A DNA stretch of 64,000 nucleotides from Neorhizobium vignae (lineage in GTDB: Bacteria > Pseudomonadota > Alphaproteobacteria > Rhizobiales > Rhizobiaceae): NCBI RefSeq assembly GCF_000732195.1, contig NZ_JNNU01000010.1, positions 62,001 through 126,000 of the forward strand, written 5' to 3'. Both the position numbers and the translations under genes were made by a program. Shown here in pieces: positions 46,921 through 55,639 of the stretch. Position 1 is the stretch's first letter. Every line of letters begins with the position of its first letter. A model generated the notes under the pieces. It had not been told where the DNA came from. It saw only the letters and a list, made by a program, of their open reading frames with translations, and ran no database searches.

Positions 46921-48363
46921 CTAGGCAAAGGCTTCGCTGGTATACTTGTTCACCATGTAGCCCTGGAGCCCTTCGATCCCGCCTTCGGAACCGAACCCGC
47001 TTTCCTTGATCCCTCCGAAGGGGGTTTCGGCAACGGTGATGGAGTATTGGTTGACCCCGAACATCGCGACTTCGACGTTCGAAGCAACCTCGTGAGCCGT
47101 CTTGTGAGATCGGGTGAAGGCATAGGCCGCCAAACCGTAAGGCAGCCGGTTTGCCTCGACCACCGCATCTTCGACGGACTTGAACGGAGCCATCAGCGCG
47201 ATGGGGGAGAACGGCTCCTCGTTCATCAACCTGGCATCTGCGGGCAGATCGGAGATGACGGTGGGGTTCCAAAAATAGCCGGAGTTACGCTCCGACGGAC
47301 CGCCGGCGCGAACGCGCGCGCCCTTTTTCACAGCGTCGTCGACCAGCTCGGCGGTTGCGGACAGACGCCGCTTGTTCGCCATCGGCCCCACCTCCGTCTG
47401 GCCATCGAGACCGTTGCCGACGTTCAGCGCCTTGGTGCGTTCGACGAACCCGTCGACGAACCGGTCGTAGACGCCTTCCTGAACCAGGAACCGTGTCGGC
47501 GCGAGGCAGACCTGCCCGGCGTTGCGGTACTTCGCCTTAACGGACAGGTCGATGATGCCGTCAACATCGGCGTCGTCGAATATCATCACGGGCGCGTGTC
47601 CTCCGAGTTCCAGCGTAATCGGCTTGATCTGGTCGGCAGCCAGGCGGCCTAACAAGCGGCCCACCGGGAGAGAGCCCGTGAACGAAATCTTCCTGATATG
47701 CGGGGAAGCGATCAGGCGCTCCGATATCTCCGGAGGATTTCCGAACAGGACGTTCACGACTCCCTTTGGAAGCCCTGCGTCGTGGAGCGCCCTAACGATG
47801 GCCAGGGCCGTCGACGGGCACTCTTCGGCAGGCTTGATGATGCAGACGCATCCTGCCGCCAGCGATGCGGCGATCTTCCGCGTCGGGGTGATCGCCGGGA
47901 AGTTCCAGGGCGCAAAGGCCGCGACAGGTCCGATCGGCTCACGGTAGACAGTCTGGCGAGCGCCAGCGCTTCGCGCCGGAATGGTGCGGCCATAGGCGCG
48001 CTTTCCCTCTTCCGCGAACCATTCGAAGTAGTCGGCCGCCGTGTAGACCTCGTAGTGGGACTCGTGAAGGGGCTTGCCTTCCTCGAGCGTCAGCTGACGC
48101 TTGATGTGCTCCCCGCGTTCGCGGATTAGATCTGCAGCTCTCTTGAGTACGGCCGCGCGCGCCAAAGGCGTCATCTTGCTCCACACGCGGTAGCCGCTGG
48201 AGGCGCTTTCGATAGCCATCTCGATCTGCTCGCTTGACGCGAGAGGCACCTCTCCAAGCAGCTCGAAGGTCGCGGGGTTGAAGACGGGCGACGAACCGCC
48301 GCCGCCGGAAAGCCACTCCCCGTGGATGTAGAGCTTCAGTTCGTCATAGCCATCAGCAGTCAT
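46921..48363 (-). CDS. NAD(P)-dependent aldehyde dehydrogenase (succinate-semialdehyde type)
   Basis: A 480-residue cytosolic enzyme of the GabD-like class. The key residues are present: N154 in PWNFP, E252 in LELGG and nucleophile C286 in GQVCLAP. It would oxidise a semialdehyde to its acid. It is the first gene of the minus-strand operon and diverges from the IclR gene, so its expression is probably controlled by that regulator. Confidence 0.92.
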   Translation of the reverse strand: MTADGYDELKLYIHGEWLSGGGGSSPVFNPATFELLGEVPLASSEQIEMAIESASSGYRVWSKMTPLARAAVLKRAADLIRERGEHIKRQLTLEEGKPLHESHYEVYTAADYFEWFAEEGKRAYGRTIPARSAGARQTVYREPIGPVAAFAPWNFPAITPTRKIAASLAAGCVCIIKPAEECPSTALAIVRALHDAGLPKGVVNVLFGNPPEISERLIASPHIRKISFTGSLPVGRLLGRLAADQIKPITLELGGHAPVMIFDDADVDGIIDLSVKAKYRNAGQVCLAPTRFLVQEGVYDRFVDGFVERTKALNVGNGLDGQTEVGPMANKRRLSATAELVDDAVKKGARVRAGGPSERNSGYFWNPTVISDLPADARLMNEEPFSPIALMAPFKSVEDAVVEANRLPYGLAAYAFTRSHKTAHEVASNVEVAMFGVNQYSITVAETPFGGIKESGFGSEGGIEGLQGYMVNKYTSEAFA

Positions 48364-48743
48364 GTCTAAAATCCGCCTATCTTGGTCTCGTATTTAATCG
48401 TTGGTGCCAAATATCGCACAAGGCAGCTATATGACGCACACATCGTGCGTTTATTGTCTTCATATTGTCAATAGGGGAAAAAGCTGTTAAGAATTTTTAA
48501 TGCTGAACTGCAGTCGCTCCCCCATTGAAGGTGCGCTCGCGTGCCAGCGAAGCCCTGCGTCCTCATGAACCGGCGGCGGCGTAGCCGGGACAAGAGCGAC
48601 GCGTGGCTCGCGTATTCAAGGAGATTAGGCCCTGAGGCCCGATGAATGCGATTAGCCTGCGATGGTCACGAACGATCGGCGAGCCGATCTTCGTGACGTC
48701 GCGACAAAAGTGATTTTACCCGAAGGCAAAACAGGATTAACCG
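48364..48743. promoter_or_regulatory. Divergent control region between aldehyde dehydrogenase operon and iclR
   Basis: This 380-bp region is AT-rich near 48380-48500. It carries a dyad ACGCAC-acatc-GTGCGT (48434-48450), placed to control the aldehyde dehydrogenase operon. A larger dyad at 48666-48696 has arms TCACGAA..GATCGGC and GCCGATC..TTCGTGA around GA, with one unpaired C, and lies 47 bases before the iclR start. No gene was seen in it. Confidence 0.45.
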
Positions 48744-49529
48744 GTGGAAAAAGCTGACACTGACCAACAGAAACCCGGATACAACTACGTTCAGTCGCTC
48801 GCCAGGGGCCTGAACATAATCAAGTCCTTTAACTTCGCCAGGAAAGAGCAGAGCCTGTCGGACATCGCGGAGTACACGAAGCTCGACCGGGCCGTCGTGC
48901 GCCGCAACCTCCTGACCTTGATCAACCTTGGCTACATAGTCGGCAAAGGCGGCAAATACGCTCTCACTCCGAGAGTGCTTGATCTCGGCTTCGCCTACAT
49001 AAACTCGTCGTCGATCTTCAATCTGTCACAAGGCGTCATCGACCGGCTCGTCAGCCAGTCCAGTCACTCCTGCTCCATCGCGATCCTCGACGACTGCGAC
49101 GTCCTGCATCTGAAGACGTCATCGGTTCACCACACTTCTTTCGCGAGCGCGCGAGCGGGCATCCGGGTTCCCGCATACTGCACGTCGATGGGGAGAGTTC
49201 TTTTCTCCCAGTTCGACGACGAGAAGGTGCGCCAGCTATTGCTGCGGTCGGACATCAAGAAGCTCACCAGCAAAACGCTTACGGACATTCCTGCCATCGA
49301 GGATGAAGTGCGGCGGGCCAGGGATAAGGGCTGGAGTTTCGTATTCGGAGAGATGGAGCATGACCTGCTGGCGCTTTCGGTACCGATCACCAATGCCGAC
49401 GGCATGATGTCAGCCGTGCTCAACATGAGCGCCTACGGCGAGAAGATCGATCATCAGGCTTTCATCGACGACAACCTCGAAAGCATGCGTCGAGCCGCGC
49501 GAGAAATCGGGATACTCATCAACGCCTAG
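48744..49529 (+). CDS. IclR-family transcriptional regulator
   Basis: A 261-residue regulator starting with GTG. The N-terminal winged helix (SLARGLNIIKSFNFARKEQS, then SDIAEYTKLDRAVVRRNLLT) is followed by the IclR effector domain (RVPAYCTSMGRVLFSQF and the C-terminal VPITNADGMMSAVLNMSAYG). It resembles the PcaR/PobR group, which often activate aromatic or carboxylate catabolism. It is divergent from the aldehyde dehydrogenase/ABC operon, its likely target. Confidence 0.9.
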   Translation: MEKADTDQQKPGYNYVQSLARGLNIIKSFNFARKEQSLSDIAEYTKLDRAVVRRNLLTLINLGYIVGKGGKYALTPRVLDLGFAYINSSSIFNLSQGVIDRLVSQSSHSCSIAILDDCDVLHLKTSSVHHTSFASARAGIRVPAYCTSMGRVLFSQFDDEKVRQLLLRSDIKKLTSKTLTDIPAIEDEVRRARDKGWSFVFGEMEHDLLALSVPITNADGMMSAVLNMSAYGEKIDHQAFIDDNLESMRRAAREIGILINA

Positions 49530-49597
49530 AGCATCGCGAAGGACGCGGCGCTTTCGCTTCCGGTGGATCCAAAGCGCCGATTCACTCCGCCATTTCC

Positions 49598-50845
49598 TCA
49601 CCTGCGCCGGCCGTCCTGCGCCGGTCCCGAGAAAGCGAGAACCAGACCGATAGCGATCGCCGACGTCGTCACTATCGTCGTGATGATCAGCGAAAGCATC
49701 GTGGCGACCAGCGCTGGTGACGCTTCGGCTCCTTGAGCCATGATCTGCAGGCCGGCAATGCCGGCTCTGAAGCCGTAGGAGCCGGGGATCAGCGCCACGA
49801 CGCCCGGGAACGCGAAAGCGACCGCCGGCACGTCATGGATCTGCGCTCCGAGCCGGGCGATGAGCCCGGCGGACAACGCCCCCAGAAGTGAGCTGATAGG
49901 CAGCGCGAGGCCGGCATGTTCGAACAGCGTGCGCAGGCCGTGGCTGGTCATGCCCGCAATCACGCAGAAACAGATGGCCTTCGGCGGCACGTTGAATAGG
50001 AGGGCGAAACCCACTGCGGCGAGGCCCGCGAAAAGCAGATCCTCCGGGACCTGCAGACTTCCGGGAGCGGCGTTGACAGGTAGAACTGCGCCCGTGACGA
50101 AGCTGACCGTAAAGAGCGCGAACCCTATCGCGAGGACGGTGGCGATGCCCGTCGTCAGTCGAGCAACGCCGTTCCCGGCATACCCCGATGTGACCTCGCG
50201 CACTCCGTTTATGAGCGGAACCCCCGGCACGAGGATCATGCCTGCGGCAGTCAACGCGAGAACTGGTGACTCATCCGGATAGAACCGCAAGACGATTACG
50301 GCTGTCAATCCGCTGAGGATGGCAACGACGAAGGCGTCGCCGAACTGGTTTGACCATACCGACGGCATCCACCTGCGAAGCAGCGCGCTGACCAGGCCGG
50401 AAACCAGCGACGCGGCGACAACCGCCCACGTCGCGCCGAACAGCTTGGTCAGAGCAGCGGTCGTGACCGTCACTCCAAGAACGACGAGGCCCACCGGGTA
50501 ACGGCCCCGCGAAGCCTCGATATCGTCAAGTCGACCTTCGATCGCATCCGCGTCAAGCTCGCCGAGCTTTACCTCCTCGAGGAGCTCGTTCACCGCAGTC
50601 AGCCTGCCCATGTTGACCGAAGGCGACGAGAACGCTTGTCCGACCTTGGTGCAGAACTGCTCATTAGTGCCGACGGTGACGAGGACGGCCTCGGAAGTGA
50701 CCAGCACATGAGCGGCATGACCCATGTCTCCCGCGACGCCGGCCACCGCGCGCGAGACATGCTGGCTGTCCGCGCCGTTGACGAAGAGAACGCGGCCGAT
50801 GCGAGCCGCCAGATGAGCCGCTCTCGAAGGTTCTAGGAGCGCCAT
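49598..50845 (-). CDS. ThrE-type threonine/serine exporter family protein
   Basis: A 415-residue protein. The soluble N-terminal part (residues 1-115: IGRVLFVNGADSQHVSRAV, LLEEVKLGELDADAIEGRLD) is followed by about ten hydrophobic helices in two bundles, the layout of ThrE (fused DUF1212 and DUF3815). GMILVPGVPLINGVREV and AFAFPGVVALIPGSYGFR are family motifs. I start at ATG 50845, which has GAGG upstream; an ATG at 50875 is possible. It probably exports small amino acids; it stands alone in the accessory region. Confidence 0.88.
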   Translation of the reverse strand: MALLEPSRAAHLAARIGRVLFVNGADSQHVSRAVAGVAGDMGHAAHVLVTSEAVLVTVGTNEQFCTKVGQAFSSPSVNMGRLTAVNELLEEVKLGELDADAIEGRLDDIEASRGRYPVGLVVLGVTVTTAALTKLFGATWAVVAASLVSGLVSALLRRWMPSVWSNQFGDAFVVAILSGLTAVIVLRFYPDESPVLALTAAGMILVPGVPLINGVREVTSGYAGNGVARLTTGIATVLAIGFALFTVSFVTGAVLPVNAAPGSLQVPEDLLFAGLAAVGFALLFNVPPKAICFCVIAGMTSHGLRTLFEHAGLALPISSLLGALSAGLIARLGAQIHDVPAVAFAFPGVVALIPGSYGFRAGIAGLQIMAQGAEASPALVATMLSLIITTIVTTSAIAIGLVLAFSGPAQDGRRR

Positions 50846-51203
50846 TCCGTTGTGGTCCTCTGTTATTTTTTTCATAGCGGGTCGCTGACTGTGGGTTCGG
50901 TCGGCGCGCGGGCGAGACAATCGCGGCTAGCCGAGGTTCTTCTCGGATTTCAGCGGACCCATTGGGGCCCCGACCTAACGGTGGCTTAGCGGCGCGAGCC
51001 TCAACGTTCCGGAGGATGTCCAGGCACGGCGGGATCCGGCCCCCTTCGCGGAGAACGGAAGACGTGAGGGATAGGGGATCGCTGCCGGGAAAGCTCTCTT
51101 CAAGAGCTTCGTCGAACGCGTTCTCGCCATCAGGCGCAGACGGCTGCCCAGCGCGCGGTGAGCCCAGGTGCCGGGTTTGCCCGTCGTCGTCTAGCCCGTG
51201 CAT
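50664..51203 (-). CDS. Small hypothetical protein with FDEALEESFPGSDP motif, overlong frame
   Basis: GGAGA lies six bases before ATG 51203. The motif NAFDEALEESFPGSDPLSL resembles a motif common in very small rhizobial proteins of unknown function, which are typically about 60-70 residues. Here the frame stays open for 179 codons and overlaps the start of the ThrE gene in another frame; the distal part is Arg/Gly-rich and looks like a shadow. Only the first 60-70 residues are likely meaningful, and a lost stop or frameshift is suspected. Confidence 0.4.
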   Translation of the reverse strand: MHGLDDDGQTRHLGSPRAGQPSAPDGENAFDEALEESFPGSDPLSLTSSVLREGGRIPPCLDILRNVEARAAKPPLGRGPNGSAEIREEPRLAAIVSPARRPNPQSATRYEKNNRGPQRNGAPRTFESGSSGGSHRPRSLRQRRGQPACLARGGRRRGRHGSCRSCAGHFRGRPRHRRH

Positions 51204-51506
51204 GTTGTCTCCTTTCGGCCTTCAGTCGTCGGTCTTCGCCTCGGTTATGCGGCTTATGCGGCTTTCGCCCAGGCCCGTATTGTAGATTTCGCGGGTAGCG
51301 TTGGCCGCCCCGACCCGCATGGCAGTTCGTGGAGTTCTTCAGGCTCCTGGCTACCTCTGGATTGTGAACGTCCTGACATCGACATGCGATGCCGCGCGCT
51401 GCCGTTGGAGCGCTGCGCGTTCGGCCGGACGGCAATCGATTGTGATTTGATCTGAAAGCAATCTCGGGTTGTATGTGACATGTGCTTGGGATTGGGGGAT
51501 TTCAAA
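51204..51506. other. Intergenic stretch with no supported gene
   Basis: About 300 bases between the small hypothetical gene and the lipoprotein start. Open frames on both strands lack a ribosome site or recognisable motif. GGGGGA at about 51493-51498 serves the lipoprotein start. Confidence 0.4.
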
Positions 51507-51710
51507 ATGTACAAGAATGCTGCCTTCGTCGGCGTCGGCTTGCTTGTCATCTGCGCCGGGTGCAGCACCTTGCCCAAGGCGAACAAGGTCGAGGCTTTCG
51601 GCGCTGCGGTCAGCCGGGGCGGGACGATCTTCGAGGCGACCGTCGAAACCAACCGCACATACGCTTTGGCGATCGGCAAACGAACAGCAAGCGGAAAGCT
51701 ATTTGCGGAA
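51507..51710 (+). pseudogene. Lipoprotein N-terminus joined to unrelated sequence
   Basis: ATG 51507 has GGGGGA eight bases upstream. The protein starts MYKNAAFVGVGLLVICAGCS, a signal peptide with a lipobox-like CAGC (Cys at -3 is unusual), then about 45 residues of unrecognised mature protein (KVEAFGAAVSRGGTIFEATV). After about residue 65 the frame runs into TniQ-like sequence. This looks like a chimera formed by a rearrangement, so the lipoprotein has lost its own 3' end. Confidence 0.5.
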
Positions 51711-53110
51711 CGGAAACTTCCAGGTGTCCGAGGTTCCGAGGTTCCGTGCTGCCTCGCCGACGACGACAAGGACGTCGCGCGGATGCCTGGCACCCGCAGG
51801 TATCTCAGGTCGATCTGGCTGGTGACTTCAGTCGTCTCCTGCAGTCGTCACGAACGGCGTCTGCAGCAGCCACAGGTTCATGGGTCCAACTTGAACTGCC
51901 CGGACATCGCCGCAGTGCTTGGCGCGGTCGATCTGCGTGGTGCCGAGGACGCCGTGGCCGGATCGCCGCCTTTCCGTTCGGACTTCGACGAATTCGTCGC
52001 GGAACGGATTTCCGGACAGCGGTCGCACGGAGACGTCCTGGACAGGGTATCGCTCTCGACGGCGATCGACCTGTGCCAGCTTTTCGGGATGGCCAGTCGC
52101 ATCGGACAGCGCTTCCGCGGGGTCGCGCCGCACGAGCTGAGCCTCGCCTCCAACGCGGGCTATCTCGCCCTCAGGCGGGGCGAAGCGGGCGTCGGCGAGG
52201 TCCTGCGGCAGCTGGCAGCGCAGCATCCGCCGAGGTCGCGCTGCGGCGCCCACGGCCTTTACGGCAAGCTTTACGCCTATCTCCACGTTTCGGGATCGCG
52301 GCGCGGAGTATGACGCCATCAGGACGCCGTCCGCGAGCGGACCGTCAAGGCGGTGCCGCTGTCCGGAAAGGGCGCGTCTTCGGGCCGACCGAGGACATGG
52401 GATGGATGACTTTCAAAACTGTCGCTTCCGAGACCGGGCCGAGGGAACCGTCCGCAAGTTCCTCGAGCGCAAGGGAATTCTCGAGGCCTGAAAGAAACCC
52501 GGCCTCATCGATTCCGCCAGGGCGCTGGCCGCCGTCGAGCCGCTGGCCGGGACTGTCGAGCTCCCGCAGGCTGCCAGTATCCTCGGCTGGACGCGGGACG
52601 AATGCCTGCGGCTCGCGCGGGAAGGAATTCTGTTTCCGGAGGTCGAGAGGACGAAACTCAAGCGGGGCTTGCGCCAGCGGTATTCGCTGTCGTCGATCCG
52701 GGAACAGAAGTCGAGCCGCTGCCTGTAGCCGTTGCGCACTGCCCTGTTCGCCTTTCTGGGCACCACCGAGAGGTATTGAAGGCTGTCTTCTCCGGCAAGC
52801 TTCGCCGCATCGCTTATGCCGAAACCGGGTCGCTTCTGGACGGTCTTCTCGTGGATCAGGGCGAATTCAGGGAAGCGCTGTTCGGGAGAAACTGGAACGC
52901 GGCTTCGGCGTGCGCGAGGTTCAATATTCGCCGCGATACCCTGTCCTGGCTCGTGAAGCAAGGTACTCCGCAGCGTGAGAGAGAACAGCTTCCTGTTCTC
53001 CAGCGGGACGCTTGAGTATTTCGAAGAGCGCTACATGGCCGCGGGCAGTTCGGCAGGAAGCATGGCCTGCATCATAAGTCAGTGGACGCACTTGCCCGCC
53101 AATACGGCGG
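51711..53110 (+). pseudogene. Decayed TniQ-family transposition protein
   Basis: Across several frames, pieces in the right order recall TniQ. The zinc-finger-like part reads CCLADDDKDVARMPGTRRYL and SVVSCSRHERRL. A helical region (SLSTAIDLCQLFGMASRIGQ, LRRGEAGVGEVLRQLAAQ, YGKLYAYLH) follows. After a frame change near 52310, MGWMTFKTVASE, TVRKFLERKGIL, ELPQAASILGWTRDECLRLA and LRRIAYAETGSLLDGLLVDQ resemble the C-terminal part. At least one in-frame stop and several frame changes make it nonfunctional. No TniA/TniB or terminal repeats were found nearby. Confidence 0.55.
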
Positions 53111-53550
53111 AACCCCCGCGTCCCCCCACTCGGAGATCGGTTGCCTGATCGTCCACCGATCGGACGCGGAACGCATGGTCCCGAAGCCTACCTAGCAAGC
53201 TCGAGACCGTGCCAATCCGGCCAGCTTCGACGCTCGCAGATTAACCGCCTTCTCCGAGAATTCCAAAATGAACCCGATGGTGACTTGGTGAGAGGTCTAC
53301 AGTGGAAGCGCCACCGAACGGGTTGCCGTCGTCCAGCAAGGTGCCTTCATTAGTTTAACCCTCGCCCCTGCGGGACTGTCAGCATCTGAATCCACAAGGG
53401 AATATTAAACGATATCAGCGGCTTACTGCCTGAGACATCTTTCACTGAACTTTAGTCTTCAGCGGAAGATTTCCTATCCGTAAGCCATTGATTTCATTCG
53501 ATCCGGAATGTCATCTCGCTTGACTTCCTACAAAAGTTACTGTTTTTTCT
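53111..53550. other. Intergenic stretch with no supported gene
   Basis: About 440 bases between the TniQ remnant and the terminator of the small secreted protein genes. Short open frames occur on both strands without motif or ribosome-site support. It may contain the right-hand edge of the rearranged accessory region. Confidence 0.4.
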
Positions 53551-53593
53551 CAAAAACGCGGTGGGAGAGCGCCGGTTCTACCGCTGCTCTCCC
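53551..53593 (-). terminator. Rho-independent terminator after the small secreted protein genes
   Basis: On the minus strand, arms GGGAGAGC and GCTCTCCC (with further pairing inside) are followed after six bases by TTTTT. It lies about 70 bases after the stop of the 53665 gene. Confidence 0.65.
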
Positions 53594-53664
53594 TTCACCA
53601 TCGCATTCACAAGGTGGTTTGCTGAACGAAGGCCCCTGAAGCCTCGGTTTTCATGCGCGACGGA

Positions 53665-53892
53665 TTAGCGGTTGTCGCGGGTCGTGTTGCCGAAGATCGA
53701 CTGGCTTTCCTGGCGATCGTTGTCGCGGATCTGGATGCTGCCGGTGCGGACACCGTCTACATTGCCGCCGTCGACCCGAGCGGAAGCGTGCGTCTTGGAG
53801 GTACCTTCATAATAGTCGCCCTCGGCGAGAGCCGAGCCTGCGAAGGAAGCTGCGGCAATCATGGCGGCGATAGCGGAGATGGAAGTCTTCAT
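53665..53892 (-). CDS. Small secreted protein, tandem copy 2
   Basis: A 75-residue protein with a clear signal peptide (MKTSISAIAAMIAAASFAGS, cleavage after ALA) and a mature part of about 51 polar residues. It aligns along its length with its neighbour at 53977: EGDYYEG, DGVRTGSIQ, SIFGN and the terminal RDNR are shared. AGGAAT lies before the ATG. I do not know its function; the high Asp/Asn/Arg content and lack of Cys suggest a disordered periplasmic protein. Confidence 0.75.
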   Translation of the reverse strand: MKTSISAIAAMIAAASFAGSALAEGDYYEGTSKTHASARVDGGNVDGVRTGSIQIRDNDRQESQSIFGNTTRDNR

Positions 53893-53976
53893 TGTCCTAT
53901 TCCTTTCAGAGTTCGTCCGGGGCTCAAGTTTGCGACCTGCCTGCCGGACGATTTCGGTATCTTGAATGAGCTGCCG

Positions 53977-54207
53977 TTAGCGATTGTCGCGGCTTTCATG
54001 CTTGAAGATCGGCTGGCCGCCGCGGTTGTCGTCGGCGCGAACCTGATCGATGCTGCCGGTCCGGACATTGTCGATCTTGTCGTTGGTCTGTATCGCGGCC
54101 TGTCCCTTGGTCGCACCCTGATAATAATCGCCTTCCGCAAGGGCGACGCCGGCGAAGGAAGCCGAAGCGATCATGGCGGCGGCAAAAGTGGAGAGAATGG
54201 TTTTCAT
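53977..54207 (-). CDS. Small secreted protein, tandem copy 1
   Basis: A 76-residue paralogue of the next gene. The signal peptide MKTILSTFAAAMIASASFAG ends after ALA, and the mature part shows EGDYYQG, DNVRTGSID, PIFKH and RDNR. It lies 84 bases upstream of copy 2 on the same strand, with AAGGAAT before its ATG; a shared terminator follows copy 2. Unknown function. Confidence 0.75.
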   Translation of the reverse strand: MKTILSTFAAAMIASASFAGVALAEGDYYQGATKGQAAIQTNDKIDNVRTGSIDQVRADDNRGGQPIFKHESRDNR

Positions 54208-54454
54208 TGTCGTATTCCTTAGTTTGCTAAACGGGGCCGTTTGGGAGCCGGCGCCCGCTCGGTGATATTGCGGAAGCGCGTTGTCTGCTTCCGGTCATGG
54301 AGATGGGTAAGCCCGATCGAGGTCGCTAGGGCACGATTTCCAAACGGAATGTTCGGGATTCGAGAACAAACGATCGCGTGAGACCGGTTGAAATCGAGAA
54401 TCGGACCGGGGTGGGCGGATAGGCTCGCCTTTGAGAACGGCCCGACCGGAAACG
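54208..54454. other. Promoter-side gap before the small secreted protein pair, no gene seen
   Basis: About 250 bases between the modA terminator and the first small secreted protein gene. It must hold the promoter of the small gene pair. No convincing -35/-10 pair or gene was identified. Confidence 0.4.
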
Positions 54455-54479
54455 AAAAACAGCCCGGAAGGGGCCGTTT
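54455..54479 (-). terminator. Rho-independent terminator after modA
   Basis: On the minus strand a 9-bp stem (AAACGGCCC / GGGCTGTTT, one G-U pair in RNA) with loop CTTCC runs into TTTTT, about 28 bases after the modA stop. It implies that modA is transcribed alone. Confidence 0.65.
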
Positions 54480-54506
54480 CGATGCGCGTTGCCGGAGTGC
54501 TTGTGG

Positions 54507-55301
54507 CTACTCCAGAACCGTAAAACCTTCCTTTTCGAAGAACGGCGCTGCCTTGGCGGATTTCAGATAGTCGAGATAGGCGGGCGCATCCTTGGACTTC
54601 GATTCCGACAGGATGGCGATCGGATAGATGATCGACGGGTGGGTGTCGGCCGGGAACGTACCGACGATGGCGACACCCGGATCGGCCGCCGCGTCCGTCT
54701 GGTAGACGATGCCGTAAGGCGCTTCGCCGCGCGAGACGAAAGCGAGTGCTGCGCGGACGCTTTCGGCACTTGCCACGCTCTTTTCCACCGACGACCAGAG
54801 CCCAAGTTTTTCGAGCGAGGCCCTGCCGTATTTGCCGGCCGGAACCGCGTTCGGCTCACCCATGGCGAGCCTGCCGCCCTTGAGCAGGCCTGCGAGATCG
54901 AGGCCCGGCCTGATATCGACCGGCTTGGCGGCGTCCTTGGCGGCGACCAGCACGATGCGGTTGCCGAGCCAGTTGAACCTGGTCTCTTGCCTCACGAGCT
55001 TCTTGTCGGAGAGATATTTCATCCAGTCGAGGTCGGCCGAAATGAAGATGTCGGCCGGCGCGCCGTTTTCGATCTGCCTGGCGAGCGCGGAACTTGCGGC
55101 ATAGGAAACGGTGACCTGCCCCCCACCCTGGGTCGCCCATGCCTTGTTGGCGTTGTCGAGCGCGTTCTTCATGCTGGCTGCTGCAAAGACGGTGACTTTT
55201 TCCTGCGCCGCGGCAGGAGCAGCCAACGCGGCGAGCGATACGAAGGCGGCTGCCACCGACGTTGCTGCGTAGCTGATCCAGGAATGACGATCAATGTTCA
55301 T
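54507..55301 (-). CDS. modA: Molybdate-binding periplasmic protein ModA
   Basis: A 264-residue secreted receptor. After a signal peptide (hydrophobic core ATSVAAAFVSLAALAAPAAA) comes VTVFAAASMKNALDNANKAW and SYAASSALARQIENGAPADIF, the oxyanion-binding segments of ModA. FISADLDWMKYLSDKKLV and the Tyr-containing VYQTDAAADPGV segment are also family-typical. It delivers molybdate to ModBC. It has its own operator and terminator, and modBC are about 15.8 kb downstream on the same strand. Confidence 0.93.
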   Translation of the reverse strand: MNIDRHSWISYAATSVAAAFVSLAALAAPAAAQEKVTVFAAASMKNALDNANKAWATQGGGQVTVSYAASSALARQIENGAPADIFISADLDWMKYLSDKKLVRQETRFNWLGNRIVLVAAKDAAKPVDIRPGLDLAGLLKGGRLAMGEPNAVPAGKYGRASLEKLGLWSSVEKSVASAESVRAALAFVSRGEAPYGIVYQTDAAADPGVAIVGTFPADTHPSIIYPIAILSESKSKDAPAYLDYLKSAKAAPFFEKEGFTVLE

Positions 55302-55321
55302 GACTTCCTCTCCAATCCTTG

Positions 55322-55349
55322 AGCGAGATATCCCTTTGGATATCTCGCT
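55322..55349 (-). promoter_or_regulatory. Mo-box-like palindrome before modA
   Basis: Perfect 12-bp arms AGCGAGATATCC and GGATATCTCGCT flank CTTT, 21 bases from the modA start. The core (55326-55347) matches 18 of 22 positions of the element before modB. Position and symmetry suit a ModE-type repressor site; the hairpin could also act in the mRNA leader. Confidence 0.65.
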
Positions 55350-55639
55350 TGCGAGGTTTTTGCCAGCGTGGATATCCTGATCGGTTGGTGGGCAGGCTCA
55401 TCGTGGGTGAAGACTTCCCGCGAGCAGGTGATCATATCCGAAGGTGGCGATACCCGTGTCCCGATCCCGGCTGATATCTTCCAGCGATTGAGCAAGGGGC
55501 GTGGTGCCGGGTGCCGATCTTCGCGTGAGCCTGACGAGCGTGCACGCAAGACGCACCGCGTCGAGCACAAACGATAGACATGCCAAGTTGACGACACGGA
55601 AATAGCTGGCAACTTCGCCCTTGTTGAACCTATCAGCGG
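55350..55639. other. Gap between modA operator and aldo/keto reductase, no supported gene
   Basis: About 290 bases. Frames on both strands (up to about 70-100 codons) lack recognisable motifs and good ribosome sites. In related genomes a regulator gene might be expected here, but none is visible. Confidence 0.4.

Noticed and set aside
55298-55612. 104-codon minus-strand frame upstream of modA
   Set aside because: It runs through the modA operator and shows no domain; no support as a regulator gene.
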